A stretch of DNA of 64,000 bases, from positions 1-64,000 of the IMG/VR virus record IMGVR_UViG_3300043449_000987; one strand, 5' to 3'. How positions within the stretch are numbered: position 1 is the stretch's first letter; each line of letters begins with the position of its first letter. Made by a program: the position numbers and the translations under genes. The stretch comes from a virus. Below the pieces are notes generated by a model. The model saw only the letters and a program-made list of their open reading frames with translations. It was not told the origin of the DNA and ran no database searches. Positions 7,009-13,929 of the stretch are shown here, piece by piece.

Positions 7009-7724
7009 AACTAAAACGCTCAAATGATAGAAAGGTGGCTAACCTTGTCACAAAAAATGGAAAGCAAGCAGCAATCGCTAACACTTTCGGACTACCTGCT
7101 GGAAAAAATTTCTCGTGCCCTGGTGCCACTAGTGTTTGTGAGAGCGTTTGCTACGCAGGAAAACTTGAAAAGTTATTCAAAGGAGTAAAGGCCAATCTTC
7201 TTCACAATTGGGACCTGCTCAAGGATGAAGATATTCAAGGCATGTACACTTTACTTTCTGAGATGATAGCAGATTTTAAAGCAGACTGTATCAAGAAAGA
7301 CGCCCCTATGCTATTTCGCATTCACTGGGACGGTGACTTCTTTAACGATGACTACGCTAACGCATGGCGTATGGTTATTGAAGAACAACCTGATATTCAA
7401 TTCTGGGTATACACTCGTGTAAAGTCTGCAGCGCTTATCCTAAAAGACATTCCTAACTTGTCACTTTATTTTAGTACTGATAGCGAAAATGTTAAAACAG
7501 GTGTAGAACTAAAAAATAAAAATGGTGTTCGACTTGCATACCTTGCTAAGAATTTTGCTATTGGTCAAGCAGATATGAAAGAATTAATTGGCAAGCCTGG
7601 TGCTAAGTGTCCTGAGAACAATAAACAAATTCCGCTTATCTCTAGCAATGGGTCCGCTTGCGTTTCGTGCTCACTTTGTGTATACTCTAAAAGTGATATT
7701 GTATTTAGCGCTAGTAAAAAATAA
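7005..7724 (+). CDS. GP88-like Cys-rich phage protein
   Basis: 239 aa. The order 'GLPAG...SCPGA...C...CYAGK' (residues about 29-51), then HWDGDFF near 105 and 'WVYTRVKSA' near 130, and a C-terminal CVSCSLC cluster, matches the layout I associate with the phage GP88 family. The biochemical role is not established. The Cys clusters suggest a metal or iron-sulfur centre. It is coupled to the basic leaderless gene upstream. Confidence 0.75.
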   Translation: MKLKRSNDRKVANLVTKNGKQAAIANTFGLPAGKNFSCPGATSVCESVCYAGKLEKLFKGVKANLLHNWDLLKDEDIQGMYTLLSEMIADFKADCIKKDAPMLFRIHWDGDFFNDDYANAWRMVIEEQPDIQFWVYTRVKSAALILKDIPNLSLYFSTDSENVKTGVELKNKNGVRLAYLAKNFAIGQADMKELIGKPGAKCPENNKQIPLISSNGSACVSCSLCVYSKSDIVFSASKK

Positions 7725-7781
7725 ATGAAAACGTTTTTGTTTATTTTACTTTGGTTATTTTATTTATTTTTGTTGCAGTAA
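7725..7781 (+). CDS. 18-aa hydrophobic peptide, doubtful
   Basis: ATG immediately after the GP88-like stop, encoding one hydrophobic helix (FLFILLWLFYLFLLQ). It could be a real mini-membrane peptide or chance; there is no ribosome-binding site. Confidence 0.2.
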   Translation: MKTFLFILLWLFYLFLLQ

Positions 7782-7853
7782 ATCCCCTGCGATCTGCTGA
7801 AAAATCTCGGGGGCAAAATCTTTGCTTTGTCAAGTTACGACACGCTGTTAAGA

Positions 7854-7869
7854 TGTGGGGTTTATCACA
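7854..7869. promoter_or_regulatory. CRP/GlxR-like palindrome
   Basis: TGTGG-GGTTTA-TCACA, one mismatch. It is preceded by the CTCGGGGGC motif and a variant TTACGACACGCTG box (7835-7847). Upstream of the gene at 7951. Confidence 0.5.
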
Positions 7870-7950
7870 CTGGAAAATGTCATTTGGATTGGTATTTTTG
7901 ACATTTTTTCGCTATACTTAATACATACCCAAACGAAAGGAAAGACCCCT

Positions 7951-8121
7951 ATGACACTCCACGGATACACTTACCAAATTGGTGATTTATTCACAACAAG
8001 CAAGACAGGCGTTACAGGTCGTATCGCAGGTTTCACACCAATGTCTAATAAGGTTACCAGAGTTAGTCTAATCTTGGCAAATGGCTCACAACGCCTTGCT
8101 ATGGTAAAGACTTCTAAGTAA
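7951..8121 (+). CDS. Small SH3/KOW-like protein
   Basis: 56 aa. The ATG at 7951 has an excellent ribosome-binding site (GAAAGGAAAG). 'YQIGDLFTTSKTGVTGRIAGFTP' and the following strands parallel the 8224-8391 protein (YKVGDTYTTQKSKITGTILEITP), so the two are tandem duplicates. A small nucleic-acid- or protein-binding barrel is likely. Function unknown. Confidence 0.7.
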   Translation: MTLHGYTYQIGDLFTTSKTGVTGRIAGFTPMSNKVTRVSLILANGSQRLAMVKTSK

Positions 8122-8152
8122 TCTCAAAATGTGAGAAATGTCAGAAATGGAT

Positions 8153-8182
8153 TTGACATTTTTCTCTCAAAAATGTTATACT
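8153..8182 (+). promoter_or_regulatory. Sigma70-like promoter
   Basis: TTGACA, 18-bp spacer, TATACT, upstream of the gene at 8224. Confidence 0.65.
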
Positions 8183-8223
8183 AATAATGTAAGCAAAACC
8201 CCTAACAGAAAAGGAAAAACAAA

Positions 8224-8391
8224 ATGGCAGTAGCAACAGCAACATACAAGGTAGGAGATACCTACACAACACAAAAGTCAAAGATTACAGGAACAATTCT
8301 TGAAATCACACCTAACAAGACAGGCGACAGCGTTCGTGTTAAGTTAGATGTAAATGGCGCAACACGCTACACAACTTGGACAGCCAAGTAA
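8224..8391 (+). CDS. Small SH3/KOW-like protein, tandem duplicate
   Basis: 55 aa, paralogue of 7951-8121 by pattern (YKVGDTYTT...ITGTI). Each copy has its own promoter. The AGAAAAGGAAAAACAAA ribosome-binding region precedes the ATG. Confidence 0.7.
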   Translation: MAVATATYKVGDTYTTQKSKITGTILEITPNKTGDSVRVKLDVNGATRYTTWTAK

Positions 8392-8392
8392 A

Positions 8393-8422
8393 TTGACAAA
8401 AATCTCCTGAGTATGAGATACT
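8393..8422 (+). promoter_or_regulatory. Sigma70-like promoter
   Basis: TTGACA, 18-bp spacer, GATACT; the -10 lies inside the dispersed hairpin repeat at 8408-8433. Drives the gene at 8469. Confidence 0.55.
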
Positions 8423-8433
8423 TAAACTGCTCA
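8408..8433. repeat. Dispersed hairpin repeat, copy 1
   Basis: TGAGTA ... TGCTCA arms around a 14-base loop. Similar elements occur at 8909-8931, 9050-9072 and 10794-10816, all after 'CC' or 'TC' and ending in CTCA. Confidence 0.5.
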
Positions 8434-8468
8434 CTCACCCCCAACTAATAGAAAAGGAAACAGACCCA

Positions 8469-8891
8469 ATGGCAAGAGGAAAAGCAATTAGCGTTAAAAT
8501 CGCTACACCTAAAGTAATCAAGGCACTAGAAACTCGTCTAGCACAACTAGAAAAAGACTATGCTACACAAGGCGAGAACGAAGCAAAGTATCAGAAGTCA
8601 GTAGAAAAGTGGCGTAAGGAAATTGGCAAGTGGGCTATTGACCACTTCTCAAAGGCTGAGAACCTTCGCACAAACTATCGTTCTTGGAACAAAACTCTCA
8701 ATGTAGATTTTGACATCATAGTCAATGAAAAGGATTTTCCAGCAGAGCCTGAAAAAGACTTTGAGACAATTCATCAGCACACCTACAATGAGATGAAAGA
8801 GGAAATGACGAACGCAATTCGTATCCTCAAGATGACAGATGAGGAAGTTGTAAATACTTCCACATACAATGCGGTGGCTCGTTATCTATAA
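8469..8891 (+). CDS. Helical, coiled-coil-like early protein
   Basis: 140 aa, mostly alpha-helical. A likely coiled coil spans about residues 15-60 (LETRLAQLEKDY...). Ribosome-binding site AGAAAAGGAAAC. Highest-charge region in the middle. Family not recognised. Confidence 0.75.
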   Translation: MARGKAISVKIATPKVIKALETRLAQLEKDYATQGENEAKYQKSVEKWRKEIGKWAIDHFSKAENLRTNYRSWNKTLNVDFDIIVNEKDFPAEPEKDFETIHQHTYNEMKEEMTNAIRILKMTDEEVVNTSTYNAVARYL

Positions 8892-8908
8892 TTAGATAAT
8901 AAACGACC

Positions 8909-8931
8909 TGAGTATGTCGCTAAACTACTCA
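8909..8931. repeat. Dispersed hairpin repeat, copy 2
   Basis: TGAGTA-N11-TACTCA perfect six-base-pair stem, at the start of the non-coding stretch 8892-9147. Confidence 0.5.
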
Positions 8932-8959
8932 ACACGACCACAGAAATGCGTGTATAAAT

Positions 8960-9085
8960 AAATAGAGTGGAAAATTCGCCAGGCTGATTAGGGCGATGAT
9001 AGAAATACTATAGAGCAAGGGTACTGCAGCCCTAAAGAAGCAGACATCCTGAGCACGATCCAAAAAGGCTCACCCTACGGGGTCC
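8960..9085 (+). other. Non-coding stretch with several hairpins, possible structured RNA or leader
   Basis: No plausible gene between 8892 and 9147. The stretch holds CGCC...GGCG near 8978, AGGG...CCCT near 9018 and the TGAGC...GCTCA repeat at 9050-9072. They lie just upstream of the promoter at 9086. This could be a small RNA or terminator array; I cannot assign it to a known family. Confidence 0.3.
9050..9072. repeat. Dispersed hairpin repeat, copy 3
   Basis: TGAGC-N13-GCTCA, the shortest of the four copies, 14 bp upstream of a -35. Confidence 0.45.
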
Positions 9086-9115
9086 TTGACAAATGTCACT
9101 GGGCACCTGTACAAT
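9086..9115 (+). promoter_or_regulatory. Sigma70-like promoter
   Basis: TTGACA, 18-bp spacer, TACAAT, upstream of the gene at 9148. Confidence 0.6.
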
Positions 9116-9147
9116 TAAATAAAACAAACTAACAGAAAGAGGCCCCC

Positions 9148-9555
9148 ATGGACCAAGTAATAAATGCAACACAGGAATTTTTAACAACACAGATTGCACA
9201 AAAGGATGAACGCATTCAGCAATTAGAAGAGCACATTCAAAAAGTAACACAGCGCTCATATGCAGATTCTGCAGATAAGAATCGTATGGTTGAAGCAATG
9301 CAAGAGTGGACCTTGGAGCAATTGGACGAGGGGTCTCTTACAGAATCGCAGGCTGAAGAGATTGCAGAAATCATGGGCTTTGAATTAACAAAAGAATTCG
9401 AAGTTGAAGCGACCGTCATGTATTCAATTACAGTCAATGCACGTAATGAAGAAGAAGCAATTAATGCAATTCATGATATCGATTTCGACACTGTCTCTTA
9501 TAACTCTGATAATATTTCTTGGTTATCAAGTTCTGTTGACAGAGTAGATATTTAG
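9148..9555 (+). CDS. Acidic coiled-coil early protein
   Basis: 135 aa. Residues about 15-35 (AQKDERIQQLEEHIQKV) look like a short coiled coil, followed by an acidic helical part and a C-terminal beta-like region (ATVMYSITVNARNEEEAINAIHD). Ribosome-binding site AGAAAGAGG. No family recognised. Confidence 0.7.
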   Translation: MDQVINATQEFLTTQIAQKDERIQQLEEHIQKVTQRSYADSADKNRMVEAMQEWTLEQLDEGSLTESQAEEIAEIMGFELTKEFEVEATVMYSITVNARNEEEAINAIHDIDFDTVSYNSDNISWLSSSVDRVDI

Positions 9556-9631
9556 TAGGGGGCTACTAATACAGACCTGGGCATGTCTTTAAACGGCCCC
9601 TCTTACATTCCCTCAAAAAAATCTCGGGGGG

Positions 9632-9647
9632 CGTGACCTAAATCACA
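9632..9647. promoter_or_regulatory. CRP/GlxR-like palindrome
   Basis: CGTGA-CCTAAA-TCACA, one mismatch, in direct tandem with the site at 9648-9663, after the CTCGGGGGG motif. Confidence 0.5.
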
Positions 9648-9663
9648 TGTGTTTAAGATCACC
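9648..9663. promoter_or_regulatory. CRP/GlxR-like palindrome
   Basis: TGTGT-TTAAGA-TCACC, two mismatches, abutting the previous site with no gap. The pair lies about 84-100 bp upstream of the predicted start of the DUF932 transcript. Confidence 0.4.
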
Positions 9664-9704
9664 TTAAGAAAATGTCCGAATTGCCCCATGATTACGTACC
9701 CTAT

Positions 9705-9733
9705 TTGACTTTGTCAGACCCAACTGCTAAAAT
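9705..9733 (+). promoter_or_regulatory. Sigma70-like promoter of the DUF932 gene
   Basis: TTGACT, 17-bp spacer, TAAAAT with extended TGC in front of the -10. Confidence 0.7.
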
Positions 9734-9766
9734 TATATAAACAAACAACAAAAAGGAGAAAAACTC

Positions 9767-10783
9767 ATGGCACATGACCTAGAAGAACAAAACGGAAAGA
9801 CCTCATTTGCATCTTTTCGTGAGCCTGCATGGCATGGATTGGGTACCGTATTCACTGAAGAAAAAACAACTGCAGAAATGTTAGAGGCTGCAAACCTTAA
9901 CAACTGGAATGTTCGTTTAGAAGATATGGAAATCCCAACACATCTAACAAGCGACAAGGCATATCAATATGTTTTGCGTACTAACCCTACTGATAACTCT
10001 CAAACTGATGTTTTGGGTGTTGTTGGTGAGCGTTATGTTCCCCTACAAAATGAAGATTTATTTTCATTTGGTGACAATATCCTAGACGGCGGTGGTCGTT
10101 GGGAGACTGCTGGCTCAATTAAAGGTGGGCGTGTAGTATTTGGCTCTCTTGCTCTTGAGCGTGAGACTGTTCTAGACCCTAATGGTGTTGCAGATAAGGT
10201 AAAAACTTATTTGCTCATTAACACATCACATGATGGCTCAATCGCTATTCAAGCAAGCATAACACCTGTTCGTGTTGTGTGCGCTAATACTCTTAACCTT
10301 GCTCTTGGTAGCAAGAAAAAGAAGAATGGCATCAAGCAATCATTCAAAATTCGCCACACACAAACTGCTCAAGGTAAAGTGCAGATTGCTCGTGAGACTC
10401 TTGGTCTTGCTAATGCGTACATGGATGAATTCGATATCATGGCTAAGGCAATGATTGAAAAAACTGTTGATGCTAAAGCATTTAACGATATCATTCTTGC
10501 TGCATATCCAAAACCTGAAAAGGATGCTAAGGGTTCTCTCAAGAAGTGGGAAAACAAAATTGATATCATTAACGATATCTACACTGGCGAATTTAATGGT
10601 ATGATTGCTGGTAACGCATGGGGCGCATTTAACGCTCTTACTGAACGCCTTGATTGGTATCGCTCTGCTCGTGGTGGTAACAATGAAAGCATTCTTGCAT
10701 CTGCATCTGGTTTTGACCCTGCAATTAACGCAGAAAAAAATCGTTTGCTAAAAGTTGTACAAAATGTAATGCAACTCGCATAA
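9767..10783 (+). CDS. DUF932 phage/plasmid-like protein
   Basis: 338 aa, full length for the family. The N-terminus 'FASFREPAWHGLGTVF' and the core with 'DVLGVVGERYVPLQNEDLFSF' are typical of DUF932 (TIGR03299-type) proteins, common on phages and plasmids and of unknown biochemical role. Ribosome-binding site AAAAGGAGAAAAA. It has its own CRP-like sites and promoter and is the longest gene in the early region, so it is probably highly expressed early. Confidence 0.9.
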   Translation: MAHDLEEQNGKTSFASFREPAWHGLGTVFTEEKTTAEMLEAANLNNWNVRLEDMEIPTHLTSDKAYQYVLRTNPTDNSQTDVLGVVGERYVPLQNEDLFSFGDNILDGGGRWETAGSIKGGRVVFGSLALERETVLDPNGVADKVKTYLLINTSHDGSIAIQASITPVRVVCANTLNLALGSKKKKNGIKQSFKIRHTQTAQGKVQIARETLGLANAYMDEFDIMAKAMIEKTVDAKAFNDIILAAYPKPEKDAKGSLKKWENKIDIINDIYTGEFNGMIAGNAWGAFNALTERLDWYRSARGGNNESILASASGFDPAINAEKNRLLKVVQNVMQLA

Positions 10784-10793
10784 CAAAAAATCC

Positions 10794-10816
10794 TGAGCAT
10801 GATTTAAAACTGCTCA
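10794..10816. repeat. Dispersed hairpin repeat, copy 4
   Basis: TGAGCA-N11-TGCTCA perfect stem between the DUF932 stop and the tRNA; may act as an RNA processing or termination signal. Confidence 0.5.
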
Positions 10817-10822
10817 CCATTT

Positions 10823-10896
10823 GGTCCGTTAGAATAGTTGGTTAGTTCGCTACCCTGTCACGGTAGAGGTCACGGGTTCAAGTCCCGTACGGATCG
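10823..10896 (+). tRNA. tRNA-Asp (GTC)
   Basis: Cloverleaf with acceptor GGTCCGT/ACGGATC, anticodon loop CTGTCAC and T-loop TTCAAGT. 74 nt with discriminator G; CCA is not encoded. Confidence 0.9.
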
Positions 10897-10928
10897 CAAA
10901 AAGGGGCCGAGTGAGATTTTCTCGGGTT

Positions 10929-10944
10929 TGTGATTAAGATCACA
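10929..10944. promoter_or_regulatory. CRP/GlxR-like palindrome
   Basis: TGTGA-TTAAGA-TCACA, a perfect match, centred about 73 bp upstream of the predicted leaderless start at 11010. Preceded by CTCGGG. Confidence 0.65.
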
Positions 10945-10974
10945 TGACATTTTTCCCCAAACTACATTACGTAC

Positions 10975-11003
10975 TTGACATTATTTTCCTGGGGTTGTAA
11001 AAT
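10975..11003 (+). promoter_or_regulatory. Sigma70-like promoter of a leaderless gene
   Basis: TTGACA, 17-bp spacer, TAAAAT, six bases, ATG at 11010. Confidence 0.75.
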
Positions 11004-11009
11004 TAATAC

Positions 11010-11171
11010 ATGACCCAAAACTTCAAACCTTATACCGTACTTGAACTAGTTAATGAAATCTATGAGGATAACTATTCTCATTTGGAATTTGAGGAGAACA
11101 TGGGTGGAGACCCTTGTGACTGCCACATCTGCAACACCCTTAACACTATTGTAAAGTATTGGGGAGAATAA
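11010..11171 (+). CDS. 53-aa Cys-containing early protein, leaderless
   Basis: Mostly helical N-terminus then a CDCHIC cluster near residues 36-41 that could hold zinc. No Shine-Dalgarno; the -10 ends six bases before the ATG. Stop overlaps the next start (TAATG). Confidence 0.6.
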   Translation: MTQNFKPYTVLELVNEIYEDNYSHLEFEENMGGDPCDCHICNTLNTIVKYWGE

Positions 11172-11338
11172 TGCTAGGATATACACAAAGAGATTTAGCA
11201 GATATGACCTATGGTGTTGGTCAAGCAGATTTATTAATCAACGCTGATGAAAACCCTGCAATCCATAATTATCTAGTTATGGCAGAAGACTTCTTAAGAG
11301 GTTTATGGGCAGAGGGGTATTTTGACAATGTGGAATAA
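11171..11338 (+). CDS. 55-aa early protein
   Basis: Coupled by TAATG to the previous gene. Helical, acidic C-terminus (AEDFLRGLWAEGYFD). No family recognised; its end overlaps the next gene's start. Confidence 0.55.
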   Translation: MLGYTQRDLADMTYGVGQADLLINADENPAIHNYLVMAEDFLRGLWAEGYFDNVE

Positions 11339-11603
11339 GTATACCTTTACATGTGATCCTGAAGAGTGTGATGCTCTTGTTGAGTTTACCGCCAGGGATG
11401 GCTTTGGCTTTCCTAATGGTATAGTTGAAATGACCTGTCCCTGCGGTAGGAAGTTAAATTATATTAGTTGTGAAGAAATCTCAGAGTCTGAGACTTTCCT
11501 GTGTTCCCGTTGTAATGAAACATTAGATAGAGAGTCAGAGCATTGTGACCACTACCTAACTGTCTGTAATTACTGTTGTAATTGTGGTTGCTCACAGATC
11601 TAA
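11328..11603 (+). CDS. Multi-zinc-ribbon protein
   Basis: 91 aa with about 14 cysteines in pairs (CPCG, CSRC, CNYCCNCGC), consistent with two or three small zinc-binding modules. The ATG at 11328 overlaps the previous gene by 11 bases; a TTG six bases upstream is the alternative. The function could be nucleic-acid or protein binding. Confidence 0.7.
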   Translation: MWNKYTFTCDPEECDALVEFTARDGFGFPNGIVEMTCPCGRKLNYISCEEISESETFLCSRCNETLDRESEHCDHYLTVCNYCCNCGCSQI

Positions 11604-11619
11604 TGTGATGCAACTCACA
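11604..11619. promoter_or_regulatory. CRP/GlxR-like palindrome
   Basis: TGTGA-TGCAAC-TCACA, a perfect match, immediately after the zinc-ribbon gene and centred about 53 bp upstream of the predicted leaderless start at 11665. Confidence 0.65.
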
Positions 11620-11629
11620 CCGCCCCTAC

Positions 11630-11658
11630 TTGATATTTAAAAGACAAAAAGATACAAT
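11630..11658 (+). promoter_or_regulatory. Sigma70-like promoter of a leaderless gene
   Basis: TTGATA, 17-bp spacer, TACAAT, six bases, ATG at 11665. Confidence 0.75.
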
Positions 11659-11664
11659 TAATAC

Positions 11665-11817
11665 ATGGACCTAAATACATTCAAAGAATATATAAGACTA
11701 CACGCCATATCCCTTGAACAGGATTTGGAAAACGAGGACGGTGCTGATAGCATTGTTCCTTACCTTGAAGGCGCTATTGATGTATCCAAGCACTATTTGG
11801 AGGTACTCAATGGATAG
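11665..11817 (+). CDS. 50-aa early protein, leaderless
   Basis: Helical acidic protein. Start chosen by the -10/ATG spacing; no Shine-Dalgarno. It overlaps the next gene by eight bases. Confidence 0.6.
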   Translation: MDLNTFKEYIRLHAISLEQDLENEDGADSIVPYLEGAIDVSKHYLEVLNG

Positions 11818-12100
11818 CATGACACTTGACCCATATCTAATGAAGCAAGTAGAAATGGGTATGGACGGAGCAGACATTCTGCATGGTCACCTTAAAACAC
11901 TTATGTATGAGGCTGAGCAAATTCTCAACGAGTGCATTAGAGTAGAAGAGGAAAATGACTACTCAGACGCAATGGAATCTATGGAGCGTACAGAAGCAAC
12001 AGGATATTTAGACGCCCTCTGCCATGTATATGCATTAACCTATGCTATTAGTTTTGCTAAGGAAGATATCAAAAATCGTAAGGAGGTCTTTGGTGAATAA
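11810..12100 (+). CDS. Helical early protein
   Basis: 96 aa, all-alpha by pattern. The ATG at 11810, overlapping the previous stop, is preferred over in-frame upstream codons that would overlap far more. 'YEAEQILNECIRVEEEND' suggests an amphipathic helix. Function unknown. Confidence 0.65.
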   Translation: MDSMTLDPYLMKQVEMGMDGADILHGHLKTLMYEAEQILNECIRVEEENDYSDAMESMERTEATGYLDALCHVYALTYAISFAKEDIKNRKEVFGE

Positions 12101-12548
12101 CTTTATTGAAATGGATTTTGATGAATGGTGTGAGACATATAAGCCAATCATAAACAATCTAGTTGAAAATGCCTCATTCCAAGATGAATCAGGTCAAGGC
12201 ATTATGTTTGAGACCTATGGGGATGAGGTAGACTTTGTAAAGGAGCAAGACCCTGCCTGTATTTGGACATACGGAGATGGTGATGATGGCGGTTCTTATA
12301 TCTGGAATGGCTGGCATTTTGTAAATAGACTAGGATACTTTATCACTGAGGTTCCGTGCCCTGCTGATACTACTATTCAGATTCAAGTTTCTGTACCTTG
12401 GTTCTATTGTGAAAACTGTGATGCTGAGTTTGAGGACCCTGATAATACTATTAGAGATGCTTTTGACGAACATGATTTGGAAAAATGTCCTAATTGTGCT
12501 ACACTTGAAGAGATGACCCTAGTAGGATTGGAGACCAAAAATGACTAA
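12093..12548 (+). CDS. Zinc-ribbon-containing early protein
   Basis: 151 aa. GTG start with a very strong AAGGAGGTCTTT ribosome-binding site. Acidic N-terminal domain with a 'DGDDGGSYIWNGWHFVNR' segment, then a C-terminal zinc ribbon (CENCDAEF ... CPNC, residues about 108-140). Coupled to both neighbours. Function unknown. Confidence 0.75.
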   Translation: MNNFIEMDFDEWCETYKPIINNLVENASFQDESGQGIMFETYGDEVDFVKEQDPACIWTYGDGDDGGSYIWNGWHFVNRLGYFITEVPCPADTTIQIQVSVPWFYCENCDAEFEDPDNTIRDAFDEHDLEKCPNCATLEEMTLVGLETKND

Positions 12549-12723
12549 GTATGTAATTATAGCCAAACGAGAAACTATGTATGAGTTTCAAGTTGAGGCA
12601 GATAGTGAAAATGACGCTATCTCACAGGTAGAGCAAATTGAACTAACAGAGGACATAGAAAACTATGCCTATGATTGGTTCCCACTAGAAATTGAAGATG
12701 TTGAGGAAGAGGAAGAAGAATAA
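12541..12723 (+). CDS. Small acidic protein with Glu tail
   Basis: 60 aa: a beta-alpha pattern (KYVIIAKRETMYEFQVEADSEN) and a run of C-terminal glutamates. Overlaps the preceding gene by eight bases and the next by one. Confidence 0.65.
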   Translation: MTKYVIIAKRETMYEFQVEADSENDAISQVEQIELTEDIENYAYDWFPLEIEDVEEEEEE

Positions 12724-13100
12724 TGGGAGCACGTATTAATTTTGTATTCAAGGATTCAGAGTCAGGCCCTAGTGTTGTTTTGTACAGCCATTGGGGCCAG
12801 ACTGAATGGCAGACTGACATTGCAGGCGCCCTGCAGCATGCCAAACCACGTTGGGGTGACTCATCGTATGGCACGAGGATGATGATTAGTTATCTTATTC
12901 AGAGTGACGTCCTTGGTGAAACTGGCTATGGTATTTATGCTATTGACAATGACTCATATGACCTAGGTGAGCAGACCGTCGTTATCGACTTTGTTAACAA
13001 GACTGTAACAGATAATGTGTCTGTAGCATGGGATAAATTTGTGGCAGCCTATGGTATGCCACTGATCAGCGAGGACACTGGGTCTCTCCTCGCTAACTAA
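12723..13100 (+). CDS. Conserved-looking early protein
   Basis: 125 aa, mixed alpha/beta with 'PSVVLYSHWGQTEWQTD' near the N-terminus and 'GYGIYAIDNDSYDLGEQTVVIDF' in the middle. Start in a TAATGG overlap. Last gene before a strong terminator. Function unknown. Confidence 0.7.
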   Translation: MGARINFVFKDSESGPSVVLYSHWGQTEWQTDIAGALQHAKPRWGDSSYGTRMMISYLIQSDVLGETGYGIYAIDNDSYDLGEQTVVIDFVNKTVTDNVSVAWDKFVAAYGMPLISEDTGSLLAN

Positions 13101-13147
13101 AGAGAAGGGGCAGGTCAATTGGGTAGGCTTGCCCCTCTCTGCTTTTT
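13101..13147 (+). terminator. Rho-independent terminator
   Basis: Stem AGAGAAGGGGCA against TGCCCCTCTCT with a T-rich tail (CTTTTTC) directly after the 12723-13100 stop. Confidence 0.8.
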
Positions 13148-13179
13148 CTGATACAATGAACTAAGGACTGGAGAATAAA

Positions 13180-13389
13180 ATGAAATTTCGTATGACTGAT
13201 GAGGAAAAGGTTGCACTTAAATTGTCTGCACTTATTTCTGATTTGCGACTTGACATTGAAAAGGTTGGCGTGTATGTAGCAAGAGTTGGCGGTAATACAG
13301 TTAATCACAGACTAAATCTACTTACAGAAGTAGCACAACAAGAGCGAGAGGGCTATGACATCAGACAACACCAATACACCTTATTCTAA
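13180..13389 (+). CDS. Small helical protein
   Basis: 69 aa. A TACAAT -10 sits about 20 bases upstream and a GGAG motif precedes the ATG, so a new transcript probably starts here after the terminator. Helical pattern; no family recognised. Confidence 0.65.
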   Translation: MKFRMTDEEKVALKLSALISDLRLDIEKVGVYVARVGGNTVNHRLNLLTEVAQQEREGYDIRQHQYTLF

Positions 13390-13645
13390 GAGAGTAGCAA
13401 TACTCTCAGAGTTTTGGTTAAACTATAGAGATGAAGATGGGTTTGAAGATTTTGTAGAATACAACGATATTGGTTTGCCACTATCTTTCATGATAGCAGA
13501 AGATATTGTTGCATCTACACCTGTTGCTGAGGCGTACATTAATGAATGTTGGGATTTGTTATGTGCAGCCTTAAAGATAGAATCTAAACAAAACTATGAT
13601 TCATTGGCTGATATGTTTTTAGATGCTGGAGTTCAGGAAGAGTAA
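13355..13645 (+). CDS. Acidic helical protein
   Basis: 96 aa, overlapping the previous gene by 35 bases in another frame. AGAGGG upstream may serve as ribosome-binding site. No recognised family. Confidence 0.6.
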   Translation: MTSDNTNTPYSKRVAILSEFWLNYRDEDGFEDFVEYNDIGLPLSFMIAEDIVASTPVAEAYINECWDLLCAALKIESKQNYDSLADMFLDAGVQEE

Positions 13646-13746
13646 TTATCCTGGGCTACGGCCCGAGAGCCAAACAATTATACCAAACCTTATTACGAAA
13701 GTCAAGTAAATTTCCTGGAACTTTCAAACAATGGTATAATTCTTTT

Positions 13747-13929
13747 ATGGCCAGAGATCATTTTGCACAATATAAAAAACAAGATCCAAAAGACTATAAT
13801 ATGTTTTCAGATAATATGTGGAATGGTTTTGTATCTATTACTAAGGCTATTCCTATTATGGGAAGGTTTTTCTCTTTTACCCCCGACTACAGCAAGAATG
13901 ATAATACTATTACGAATGACGGGGAATAA
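13747..13929 (+). CDS. 60-aa leaderless protein upstream of an oxygenase
   Basis: An extended -10 (TGGTATAAT) ends six bases before the ATG. Basic/aromatic composition with 'AIPIMGRFFSF' in the middle. It overlaps the oxygenase start by one base, so the two are co-translated. Function unknown. Confidence 0.7.
   Translation: MARDHFAQYKKQDPKDYNMFSDNMWNGFVSITKAIPIMGRFFSFTPDYSKNDNTITNDGE

Noticed and set aside
8960-9085. tmRNA or known riboswitch in the non-coding stretch
   Set aside because: No tRNA-like ends, tag frame or recognised aptamer core; only generic hairpins.
11583-11596. Extra CRP-like site TGTGG-TTGC-TCACA
   Set aside because: Spacer is four rather than six bases and it lies inside the coding end of the zinc-ribbon gene.
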